Of a stretch of 47,204 bases of DNA, positions 1 to 5,488 are shown one piece after another. The number at the start of each line of letters is the position of its first letter. The first letter of the stretch is position 1. The stretch covers positions 1-47,204 of the IMG/VR virus record IMGVR_UViG_3300035698_007038; one strand, 5' to 3'. This DNA is from a virus. A program made the translations under genes and the position numbers. The notes under the pieces were generated by a model. That model had not been told where the DNA came from, did not search any database, and worked only from the letters and a program-made list of their open reading frames with translations.

Positions 1-150
1 GTACATGTATATAACATATATATATATATAATATGAGGCACATGTATATATATAATATATATATATAATATAACGTACGTATGTACATGTATATATATAT
101 ATATAATATATAACGTACGTATGTACGTATATAACATATATGTTTATAGT
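1..150. repeat. AT-rich simple-sequence terminus with short direct repeats
   Basis: Almost pure TA-rich sequence. A 16-bp unit (TAACGTACGTATGTAC) occurs at 71-86 and again at 111-126, exactly 40 bp apart. An 11-mer, ACATGTATATA, occurs at 3-13, 40-50 and 85-95. The opposite end of the window (47160-47204) is similar TA/ATT sequence. This may be the centre of a divergent intergenic or origin region in a circular map, or simply the low-complexity place where assembly stopped. No gene is seen here. Confidence 0.6.
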
Positions 151-656
151 TTATAGTTTACTGTATACACTATACCATGCTGTACTTCGTATATGCCCTG
201 TCATACTCCACTACACTTCACCATTACCTGTGACACTTTACCGTGACACTCGTGACACATAGTCTATATCCATACTATTACCTATGCTTAGTACGTATGT
301 GTACTACATGTGGGTACTATGTATTAGACAATAGCCTATGATCATCATGATATAACCCTGTACCTGCGTTATATAAACAGTCAACGCTGCATACATATGT
401 CATAAAACAAGGGCATTGGTCATAATATGCATGGGGGGTATGGTATTTTAATTTGATTTACTAGGCACGTTCTATGTACACTACGTTGTGTGGGGGTATA
501 TATTTATTTAGGTGCGGGGGGACCCCAAACATTTAGGCCGATGCGTAGGCAAGGCCGGGGACCCTAAGCACATCATTTACAGCGATTTTGTAAGGGGTGT
601 ACGGTAAAGCAACTATCCGGGTTCCCCGGTAAGTTCAACTTGTGAGGAGAGAGATT
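151..656. other. Noncoding region with GC-rich island and hairpin
   Basis: No convincing gene. GTGACAC occurs three times in 29 bp (230-236, 243-249, 252-258). A GC-rich stretch at about 512-575 contains runs of G and C and two GGCC sites, unlike the AT-rich flanks. A perfect 5-bp hairpin (CCGGG-TTC-CCCGG) at 617-629 lies just upstream of the first small ORF. The region could hold a packaging or replication signal or leader RNA; none can be named from sequence alone. Confidence 0.4.
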
Positions 657-782
657 ATGGATACTATTGAGATCTGGGTATGGATTGCCGTTCTATACGT
701 GGGTTATTATGCGTTATGGTTAATCATAGCTGCCACGAAGGTGGTATGGACTAAGGTGCGCAACTTGTGGAAAAGGTACTGA
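657..782 (+). CDS. Small single-helix membrane protein (41 aa)
   Basis: An ATG preceded by GAGGAGAGAG at good spacing opens a 41-residue protein. A short N-terminus (MDTIEIW) is followed by one hydrophobic helix (about residues 7-27, rich in V, Y, L, I and A) and a basic tail ending KVRNLWKRY, so the predicted topology is N-out/C-in by the positive-inside rule. It is the first plus-strand gene. No homologue is recognised. It matches the many micro membrane proteins elsewhere in this genome. Confidence 0.55.
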   Translation: MDTIEIWVWIAVLYVGYYALWLIIAATKVVWTKVRNLWKRY

Positions 783-889
783 CAGGTACGGGGGGAAGTT
801 ATCTGACAGCTAAAAGAGAGGCTTTTCAATGAAAATACGGGTTCCCAGCTATTTTTTGGGTACTTTTCTGACAAAATGTCCTAAAAAGC

Positions 890-918
890 TTGACTTTATC
901 TGACAACTATACTATACT
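890..918 (+). promoter_or_regulatory. sigma70-type promoter
   Basis: TTGACT (890-895), a 17-bp spacer and TATACT (913-918). The context (AAAAAGCTTGAC upstream, ATAAGAGG downstream) is shared with the promoter at 2631-2659. It would drive the exported ClpP-fold gene at 1075 and genes beyond. Confidence 0.75.
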
Positions 919-936
919 AAAGATAAGAGGGGTCCA

Positions 937-1011
937 ATGTTACCTCCAATCGACATATACGTCAATAATGTGCTCTGTATGGTACATTATCCTGGACAAT
1001 ATGCTCTATAA
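937..1011 (+). CDS. Possible 24-aa leader peptide
   Basis: The first ATG after the promoter at 890-918 follows AAGAGGGG and opens a 24-codon frame starting MLPPIDIY. It is too short to judge by composition. It may be a leader peptide or chance. Two hairpins follow before the next gene: GCAC/GTGC at 1013-1026 and CTACAG/CTGTAG at 1036-1060. Confidence 0.25.
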   Translation: MLPPIDIYVNNVLCMVHYPGQYAL

Positions 1012-1012
1012 A

Positions 1013-1060
1013 GCACAACTTAGTGCACAATAATACTACAGAATAATCCTATTACTGTAG
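1013..1060 (+). promoter_or_regulatory. Leader hairpins upstream of exported ClpP-fold gene
   Basis: Two inverted repeats lie in the 5' leader: GCAC (1013-1016) with GTGC (1023-1026), and CTACAG (1036-1041) with CTGTAG (1055-1060). There is no U-run, so they are not simple terminators. They may stabilise the message or modulate access to the AAAGG ribosome site at 1065-1069. Confidence 0.3.
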
Positions 1061-1074
1061 ACTTAAAGGTATAA

Positions 1075-1722
1075 ATGATGAAAAAAGGACTATTAATCCT
1101 AGTGTTAGCTATCTTTAGCTTCACTTCGATAGGGGCTAGTGGCAACCTGCTAGTAAAGAAGAATCCAACATATGGTAACGTATATGTACTGCATTCGCAG
1201 GTTAAACAACCAGGTGAATATCGAAGACTGATACATAGATTGCAATCAGCAAACAGTGGCGAAGTAGTTTACATCATCCTGTACAACAATCGTGGAGGAC
1301 ACGTAAGTAGCTTAATAGCGGTAGGAAACGCGATTCGAGATTCAAGAGCACAAGTAATTGTGGAAGGAAGAGGACTGGTAGCTAGCGTAGCTGCTCTTTT
1401 ACTGTTCCAAGGTGATATCGCAGTAATTAACCCTAACTCTAAGATCCTATTTCATAACTTTAGGTTTCCTAGTGGTGTACTAAAGAAAAAGTGGATTGTA
1501 CCTAGTGTTAATAATCAAAATACTATGAGAAAGAGACAGGTATGGAATAATACCCAGTACTGGTACCAACGAACCCACGTAAAACAGAAGTTGACTACGC
1601 GACAATGGAACAAAGCAATACGAGGTGGTGATGTTATTGTTCGAGGCGGTCAAATATGCCAGAAACAAGAACAAATTAAAAAAATGAAGAACGGGGGATG
1701 TATAGTAAGGGGAGTAAAGTAG
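1075..1722 (+). CDS. Exported ClpP-fold (S14-like) serine protease paralogue
   Basis: The 215-aa protein starts with a signal peptide (MMKKG, a hydrophobic core to about residue 18, then small residues and a possible cleavage near 21-23). The body shows the ClpP pattern: NNRGG at about 71-75 (oxyanion strand), GLVASVAAL with Ser104 where ClpP has its nucleophile, and ILFHNF with His127 where ClpP has its catalytic His. Two C-terminal cysteines (about 195 and 209) and a terminal C-x-V-R-G-x-K motif match the paralogue at 43743-44387, where Ser104 and His127 fall at the same positions. The cysteines suggest a periplasmic disulfide. ClpP is normally cytoplasmic and works with an AAA+ unfoldase, so an exported form would act alone. 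The substrate is unknown; peptidase activity is inferred only from the conserved residues. Confidence 0.7.
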   Translation: MMKKGLLILVLAIFSFTSIGASGNLLVKKNPTYGNVYVLHSQVKQPGEYRRLIHRLQSANSGEVVYIILYNNRGGHVSSLIAVGNAIRDSRAQVIVEGRGLVASVAALLLFQGDIAVINPNSKILFHNFRFPSGVLKKKWIVPSVNNQNTMRKRQVWNNTQYWYQRTHVKQKLTTRQWNKAIRGGDVIVRGGQICQKQEQIKKMKNGGCIVRGVK

Positions 1723-1802
1723 CTTCGGCCAATATATAGGCCAATAACGGCCAAAAACTGGTCTTCGGCCATTATTAGGTCCTTTATCGGCCAAAAAGTA
1801 AC
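1723..1802 (+). repeat. Two tandem 40-bp repeats with CGGCC motifs
   Basis: Directly after the stop codon, 1723-1762 and 1763-1802 are two diverged copies of one 40-bp unit. Each begins CTTCGGCCA and carries CGGCCAAAAA 25 bases later (1748-1757 and 1788-1797). The GGCC motifs could pair within or between units. Possible roles are a processing or terminator-like structure or a protein-binding site upstream of the gene at 1868. Confidence 0.6.
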
Positions 1803-1867
1803 AATAATTGTTAGATACTGGCGAAATATGACAGTATATTACAAAAAAGTGTAATAGGGGGGAAATA

Positions 1868-2602
1868 ATGAAAGAAAAGTTTAGAGAAAGATTGGTAGAC
1901 TTGGTGTTAGCCAAAAGTGAGGTTATAACCGGCCATTTGGCGGACTTCGAAGTACTGAAAGAACGAATAAGGCCTGGAGATGTACTTGTTTCTTATGAAT
2001 GTAACCGTATAGGAAGAGTAATCAACAAGTTGTCCAACAGTCCTTGGACCCATTGCGGCCTATGCTTAGGAACATCCGACCTGATAGAAAATATAGAAAC
2101 CAGGGCACTGGTCAAGGAACATTACGAAGGAAACAAAGGGGATACGTTGATCATAGAGGCTAACCTAGCTTCAGGAGTGAAAATATACCCTTTAGATAAA
2201 TATAAAGGTGAGCATGTGCGGATATGCCGACCAAAAGGACTAGGTAGTCGAAAACTACAAAAAGTGTTGGATTTCGCGGTCCATACGGTAGGACAAGAGT
2301 ATGACGTAGTACATGTCTGGGATTTATTACTATTCCTAACCCTACCCTTTAAATTATTACCGAACAAAACTACGACACGACTATTTAGTGTGAAAGATCC
2401 CGAATCACTACGTGATATATGTTCTCACATGATAGCCAGCGCATTTGCTTCGGTTAATTTCCCCATCATGCCTTTGCCCACGTTGGCATCGGACGGAAAG
2501 ATATTATTCGACGATAAACCGTGTAAACTCATTTTACCTAAGGATTTTGAGGAATCACCGTATTTTGACATCATTAAATGTCCTCCAGCGGACAAAATTT
2601 AA
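1868..2602 (+). CDS. NlpC/P60-like (permuted papain-fold, YiiX-type) protein
   Basis: The 244-aa protein follows a GGGGG-rich ribosome site (about 1857-1862). The motif GDVLVSYE at about 37-44 followed by SPWTHCGLCLG with His62 is typical of circularly permuted NlpC/P60 or YiiX-type proteins, in which His precedes Cys. The Cys candidate is in RDICSHMIASAFA at about 185. Family members act as peptidoglycan amidases, peptidases or acyl thiolases. There is no signal peptide. It sits just upstream of the holin and endolysin, so a role in cell-wall or envelope attack is plausible but not shown. Confidence 0.6.
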   Translation: MKEKFRERLVDLVLAKSEVITGHLADFEVLKERIRPGDVLVSYECNRIGRVINKLSNSPWTHCGLCLGTSDLIENIETRALVKEHYEGNKGDTLIIEANLASGVKIYPLDKYKGEHVRICRPKGLGSRKLQKVLDFAVHTVGQEYDVVHVWDLLLFLTLPFKLLPNKTTTRLFSVKDPESLRDICSHMIASAFASVNFPIMPLPTLASDGKILFDDKPCKLILPKDFEESPYFDIIKCPPADKI

Positions 2603-2630
2603 CTTATTTCATGTTTTTTGCAGAAAAAGC

Positions 2631-2659
2631 TTGACAAGTGTCTCGAAATAGACTATACT
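2631..2659 (+). promoter_or_regulatory. sigma70 promoter for lysis genes
   Basis: Consensus TTGACA (2631-2636), 17-bp spacer, TATACT (2654-2659). It shares the flanks AAAAAGCTTGAC and ATAAGAGG with the promoter at 890-918. It is positioned to transcribe the holin-like gene, endolysin and micro-peptides, possibly through the RNA cluster and terminase genes. Confidence 0.8.
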
Positions 2660-2702
2660 TAAATTATAAGAGGTATAAACTGATAACTGGGGAGTAGAAA
2701 CT

Positions 2703-3107
2703 ATCGGTAGTATATTAAGCATCCTTGCCGGTCCGTTAGTGGCCGTAGTGCGCAGTCTCTCAGGAATCTTGCGTGATCGCTATGATAAATCAAGAGAGCT
2801 CCAATTTATGGAGCATGAAAGAAGAATGGCAGTAGAGACAAGACTTCGTGAGCTAGCACTGGACAAATCGTCCAAAGACTCACTTTGGGCACTCGAACAA
2901 ATTAGGCGATCCGATAAGTGGATGAAGCGGGTATCTTTCGTGCTTCTTTGGACCCCACTGATACTAGGAGCATTCTTTCCGAATGCCATCAAGGCTTATT
3001 TCGATAACGTTATGGCAGCGGTACCAGATTGGTATATCATGATCTTCGGAGGTATGATGATGGCAGTTTGGGGAATTCGTGAGCTATTTAAGTTTTGGGG
3101 AAAATAA
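2703..3107 (+). CDS. Holin-like membrane protein (GTA-type 3TM holin), non-AUG start
   Basis: The first standard start in this frame is a GTG at 2739, but it has no ribosome site. The frame is open back to 2679. A strong GGGGAG (2689-2694) sits 8 nt before an in-frame ATC at 2703, giving an N-terminus (IGSILSILAGPLVAV) that supplies a hydrophobic segment. Then come an amphipathic, charged middle (about 35-80) and two hydrophobic segments near the C-terminus (VSFVLLWTPLILGAFF and WYIMIFGGMMMAVWGI). This layout resembles the gene-transfer-agent 3TM holin family. It lies immediately upstream of the endolysin, which is consistent. The AUC start is an inference; GTG 2739 is the conservative alternative. 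Confidence 0.6.
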   Translation: MGSILSILAGPLVAVVRSLSGILRDRYDKSRELQFMEHERRMAVETRLRELALDKSSKDSLWALEQIRRSDKWMKRVSFVLLWTPLILGAFFPNAIKAYFDNVMAAVPDWYIMIFGGMMMAVWGIRELFKFWGK

Positions 3108-3602
3108 TTGAAATGGAAACGAAGACATGGATTAGTGATATCGAAACCCAGGATTATTCAACCTTACCGGGTGATTTTACATCATACGGGTGGGAGTTCG
3201 GTAAGTGGGGCAGTTTCGACACTTATTCGTCGCAAACTAGGATATCATTATATCATTACGCGCGATGGCCATATACACGAATTAGTCCCCGCGAGCAGGA
3301 AAACATTCCATGCCCGTAGGAACAATGTAGGTACTGTAGGAGTATCCTTTGTTGGGGGAGGAAGAGCAGGTTGGGTAAACGAAATGCAGATAGATACATG
3401 TGTTAAATTACTACGTATCTTAAGGCATGACTACCCATCAATCAAAGAGCTTTCTGGACATAAGCATGTAGATGCTAAAGGGAAAATAGATCCCAGATTT
3501 CCAGGAGAACCAGTGAATGGGATAGATTGGGAGATCGATAGTGGGTACATGAACCTGATAGCGAATGAGACTGATCTTAAATTTATATCTAAACAGGGGT
3601 AA
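3108..3602 (+). CDS. Endolysin: N-acetylmuramoyl-L-alanine amidase (Amidase_2/T7 lysozyme-like)
   Basis: The 164-aa protein begins with TTG directly after the holin stop codon, with GGGGA just upstream. The zinc-amidase pattern is visible: ILHHTGG (His25/26), GYHYIITRDG, HARRNN with VGVSFVGG, and GHKHVDAKGKIDPRFPG, which supplies the later His and the Lys/Asp region. Known family members cut the bond between muramic acid and L-alanine of peptidoglycan. There is no signal peptide, so release through a holin is expected and fits the gene before it. The length is close to T7 lysozyme. The T7-type role of inhibiting RNA polymerase is unlikely because no phage polymerase is seen. Confidence 0.88.
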   Translation: MKWKRRHGLVISKPRIIQPYRVILHHTGGSSVSGAVSTLIRRKLGYHYIITRDGHIHELVPASRKTFHARRNNVGTVGVSFVGGGRAGWVNEMQIDTCVKLLRILRHDYPSIKELSGHKHVDAKGKIDPRFPGEPVNGIDWEIDSGYMNLIANETDLKFISKQG

Positions 3603-3614
3603 GAGGAAAATAAA

Positions 3615-3713
3615 ATGAAAGAGTTTTTTAGTAAATTCGTAGCGCACGTCAAGGCACATCCTTACGTGTACGGCAGCATAGTTGCTGTAGTTATATTATT
3701 TATTGCTTTATAA
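3615..3713 (+). CDS. Micro membrane peptide 1 (32 aa)
   Basis: ATG 8 nt after AGAGG. A charged N-terminal half (MKEFFSKFVAHVKAHPYV) is followed by a single hydrophobic helix (YGSIVAVVILFIAL) that ends at the stop. It is the first of five consecutive micro-peptides of 25-32 residues, each with one membrane helix, between the endolysin and the tRNA. No homologue is recognised. Similar size and position to small lysis or membrane peptides of other phages is inference. Confidence 0.5.
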   Translation: MKEFFSKFVAHVKAHPYVYGSIVAVVILFIAL

Positions 3714-3723
3714 GGAATAGATA

Positions 3724-3801
3724 ATAGAAAAAAGTAAACGCATATTTATAATCGCAGGGGTAGTTGTACTAATAACTATCTCAGTGTTAATAGCAATTTA
3801 A
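3724..3801 (+). CDS. Micro membrane peptide 2, apparent AUA start
   Basis: The frame encodes (I)EKSKRIFIIAGVVVLITISVLIAI and then stops: a basic N-terminus followed by one clean membrane helix, just like its neighbours. It contains no ATG, GTG or TTG before the helix. A ribosome site AAGGAA (3712-3717) lies 6 nt before ATA at 3724 (a second ATA is at 3721, and an in-frame TAG at 3718). Either AUA serves as start, or a start was lost by mutation or sequencing error. Confidence 0.4.
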   Translation: MEKSKRIFIIAGVVVLITISVLIAI

Positions 3802-3814
3802 AGAGGAATATAAC

Positions 3815-3907
3815 ATGTCAGAACATGGAGAAGGCGGTAAAAAACGCTGGATTATTATAGGCATCGCGGTAGTAGCGGTAGTAGCCTTAGTAGTCGCAAT
3901 TTTATAA
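3815..3907 (+). CDS. Micro membrane peptide 3 (30 aa)
   Basis: AAGAGGA (3801-3806) precedes the ATG by 8 nt. The hydrophilic start MSEHGEGGKKRW leads into one helix rich in V, I and A (IIIGIAVVAVVALVVAIL) that ends at the stop codon. Type: N-in basic, C-terminal anchor. Function unknown. Confidence 0.5.
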   Translation: MSEHGEGGKKRWIIIGIAVVAVVALVVAIL

Positions 3908-3908
3908 G

Positions 3909-3998
3909 ATGGCCAAGAATAGATGGGGTCTTGGGACCCCTGGTTATATTGTAGGTGGAATTTTAGTGGTAGTATTTATTATTACCATGTTTTTTTAA
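3909..3998 (+). CDS. Micro membrane peptide 4 (29 aa)
   Basis: Starts 1 nt after the previous stop (TAAGATG), so translation is probably coupled; no strong ribosome site of its own. MAKNRWGLGTPGY is followed by a hydrophobic helix (IVGGILVVVFIITMFF) that ends at the stop. Function unknown. Confidence 0.45.
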   Translation: MAKNRWGLGTPGYIVGGILVVVFIITMFF

Positions 3999-4018
3999 TA
4001 GAAAAAGGATAGGTGATT

Positions 4019-4102
4019 ATGCACGGTAAACCCCCGTATATATTTTATGCGGTAGGAGGATTCCTAGTAGTGATGTTCGTGATAGGCTTCTTTTGCCTAT
4101 AA
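4019..4102 (+). CDS. Micro membrane peptide 5 (27 aa)
   Basis: Preceded by AAAAGGATAGGTG. MHGKPPYIFYAVGG leads into FLVVMFVIGFFCL at the C-terminus, one membrane helix with a near-terminal Cys. Its stop codon is 7 nt upstream of the tRNA. Function unknown. Confidence 0.45.
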   Translation: MHGKPPYIFYAVGGFLVVMFVIGFFCL

Positions 4103-4109
4103 GTAATGA

Positions 4110-4183
4110 CGCGGAGTGGTAAAGTAGCATTACGCGGGGCTCATAACCCCGAAGCCCGGGTGCAATTCCCGGCTCCGCTACCA
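4110..4183 (+). tRNA. Initiator-type tRNA-Met (anticodon CAT)
   Basis: Cloverleaf by eye: acceptor CGCGGAG (4110-4116) with CTCCGCT (4173-4179), so 1-72 is a C-U mismatch and 2-7 pair perfectly; A73 and encoded CCA (4180-4183). D-stem GTAA/TTAC with a 7-nt loop lacking the usual GG. Anticodon stem CGGGG/CCCCG (4135-4139, 4147-4151) around loop CTCATAA. T-stem CCGGG/CCCGG with loop TGCAATT, so position 55 is G rather than T. The unpaired 1-72 and the run of G-C pairs at the bottom of the anticodon stem are hallmarks of bacterial initiator tRNA. An elongator Met or lysidine-Ile tRNA is the alternative. The missing D-loop GG together with the altered T55 is odd, as these normally contact each other. 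Confidence 0.8.
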
Positions 4184-4188
4184 ACAAC

Positions 4189-4280
4189 GGGGCTGTTATA
4201 GAAAGAGGTAGTCCATGTGTTCTAAAGAGATACGTGGGATCAACTACCTAACGGTGGTGCAAATCCACCCAGCTCCATCA
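4189..4280 (+). ncRNA. tRNA-like element with tmRNA-type ends
   Basis: Starts 5 nt after the tRNA. The acceptor-like stem GGGGCTG (4189-4195) pairs with CAGCTCC (4270-4276), including a G3-U70 wobble, the alanine identity pair and the same ends as bacterial tmRNA. The discriminator is A, but the tail is TCA rather than CCA. A T-arm GGTGG-TGCAAAT-CCACC (4253-4269) has the same TGC loop as the neighbouring tRNA. There is no recognisable D-arm. The middle is a 7-bp helix AGGTAGT/ACTACCT (4206-4212, 4243-4249) enclosing CCATGTG/TACGTGG. It looks like the tRNA-like domain of tmRNA with helix P2 but without a tag frame. A degenerate tRNA with an insertion is an alternative. Confidence 0.5.
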
Positions 4281-4299
4281 TATGAGTATACATGTGATT

Positions 4300-4690
4300 A
4301 AAGAATTAATCTTAGGAGAAGATTCCTAAGTACTGAATTTGAGTCAGTGTGGCCATTAAGTCGTGCATTGAGGAATTTCGCTACTTTAGGACATTGACTC
4401 AACCTAACATAAGACTTGCTCCTCGGAGCATGAAACTCGGAAGTGAACGTTCCGTCGAGTATAAGAAAGTAGAGGCGTTTATTAAGACCCATGGAGCGTG
4501 TTTCACGTGTAGAAATGGGCGGTTACTGGAGCGGTGCTACGGAAATTCGAAACCGGTTTACCGGCACTATGTAGAAGGAACTGGCGCCGTATGGTAAGGA
4601 AACCCACTGCCTAACCCTGCGTTAGGAGGAGAGCGACACCTGCTCAGAAAGCAAGTGGTGTGACTAGGCGCGGGAGAGACCGTAGCCCTT
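4300..4690 (+). ncRNA. Candidate structured noncoding RNA of unknown class
   Basis: About 400 nt between the tRNA-like element and the next gene, with no credible coding frame but many stems. CTTAGGA/TCCTAAG (4311-4330). A 12-bp helix 4339-4350 with 4391-4402 (one G-U). TGCTC-CTCG-GAGCA (4417-4430). CGGAA/TTCCG at about 4437-4453. CCTAAC-CCTGC-GTTAGG (4610-4626). ACACC-TGCT/AGCA-GGTGT (4636-4661). GCTACG (4536-4541) could pair with CGTAGC (4681-4686) over a long range. Large structured RNAs beside phage tRNAs are known (for example GOLLD), but no match to a named class can be claimed. RNase P, group I and group II intron cores were looked for and not found. Confidence 0.5.
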
Positions 4691-4713
4691 AATTAAAAAA
4701 TAAAAAGGATACG

Positions 4714-4965
4714 ATGATGTTCGGAGGAGAATACCCAATATACATGTTATTTGCTCCTGTGTTAGCTTTGTTCGGATTCTTACTAAGAAGAACAGTGGTT
4801 AAATTAGACCAGACGATGACAGAAAAGGAAATACGCACATTGATTAGTGACAGGCTAGATCCTATCTATGTTAGGCAATCATACATAGACCAAGAGTTAA
4901 AACGGATAGACCATAAATTAGATCAAATTATGGAAATATTATTAAATGCGAAAAATAGACACTAA
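4714..4965 (+). CDS. Small membrane-anchored coiled-coil protein (83 aa)
   Basis: AAAAGGA (4703-4709) lies upstream; the start may be ATG 4714 or 4717, the latter better spaced. One N-terminal helix (IYMLFAPVLALFGFLL) is followed by RR and then a long charged helix with heptad character (LDQTMTEKEIRTLI... QELKRIDHKLDQIMEILL). The type resembles phage membrane proteins found beside terminase and lysis genes, or a short inner-membrane spanin, but no family is assigned. It overlaps the start of terS by 20 nt. Confidence 0.6.
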   Translation: MMFGGEYPIYMLFAPVLALFGFLLRRTVVKLDQTMTEKEIRTLISDRLDPIYVRQSYIDQELKRIDHKLDQIMEILLNAKNRH

Positions 4966-5488
4966 ACCCAAAGAAGGCGAGCTAATTAAAAAGGACACAG
5001 GAAGACCTAGTAGTTTTAAGGTAGATTACTTAAAGCAATTGTCCGAGCTAGTTGCCCAAGGATACACCGTAACGCGTATATGCGCGGAGTGGGGAATATC
5101 TAGGGACACATACTATAGGTGGATGAAGGAGAATCCCGACTTTGCCGAAGCCTCCGAAATCGGAGACGCTGCTAGAGAAGCTTGGTTTGAACAAGTAGGG
5201 ATAGCAGGCATGACGGGACAGATCAAAGGATTCAATGCAACTGTATATTTAGGATTTATGAATAATAAGTTCGGATGGGCTCGAGGAGGTGACTCCGGAA
5301 AGAATACTCAGATCAACATCCATGGAGACATGCAGGTGTTGCAAAATATACAACAACTGTCTAATCTTGAATTAGACGATAGAATTAAAGGTTTATTAGA
5401 GGGCCTAGATGAGTTTGAAGGAATCACACAAGACGAAGAAGGAACTAGCACTCCTACTAGCGGAAAAGGACCAGAGGAAGAAGTATAA
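4946..5488 (+). CDS. terS: Terminase small subunit
   Basis: 180 aa. A helix-turn-helix-type N-terminal domain (about 20-65: GRPSSFKVDYLKQL, GYTVTRICAEWGISRDTYYRWM) matches the DNA-recognition domain of terminase small subunits. A helical middle follows, then an acidic low-complexity tail (DEFEGITQDEEGTS to PEEEV). It lies directly before and overlaps the large subunit, the usual order. It should recognise the packaging site and load the large subunit. The overlap with the next gene is 80 bp, which is large for a phage. Confidence 0.8.
   Translation: MRKIDTKPKEGELIKKDTGRPSSFKVDYLKQLSELVAQGYTVTRICAEWGISRDTYYRWMKENPDFAEASEIGDAAREAWFEQVGIAGMTGQIKGFNATVYLGFMNNKFGWARGGDSGKNTQINIHGDMQVLQNIQQLSNLELDDRIKGLLEGLDEFEGITQDEEGTSTPTSGKGPEEEV

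Noticed and set aside
829-903. 24-codon ATG frame after GAGAGG
   Set aside because: It runs through the promoter at 890-918 and has no distinctive composition.
1480-1914. Minus-strand 144-codon frame
   Set aside because: Antisense to the exported ClpP-fold gene and repeats; composition is a shadow.
4349-4597. 82-codon GTG frame with C-x-x-C, inside the structured RNA region
   Set aside because: No ribosome site, sits across strong stems including the 12-bp helix; the RNA explanation fits better.
4184-4700. RNase P RNA or group I/II intron
   Set aside because: Diagnostic cores (P4 sequences, P7/GACUA region, domain V) could not be found.
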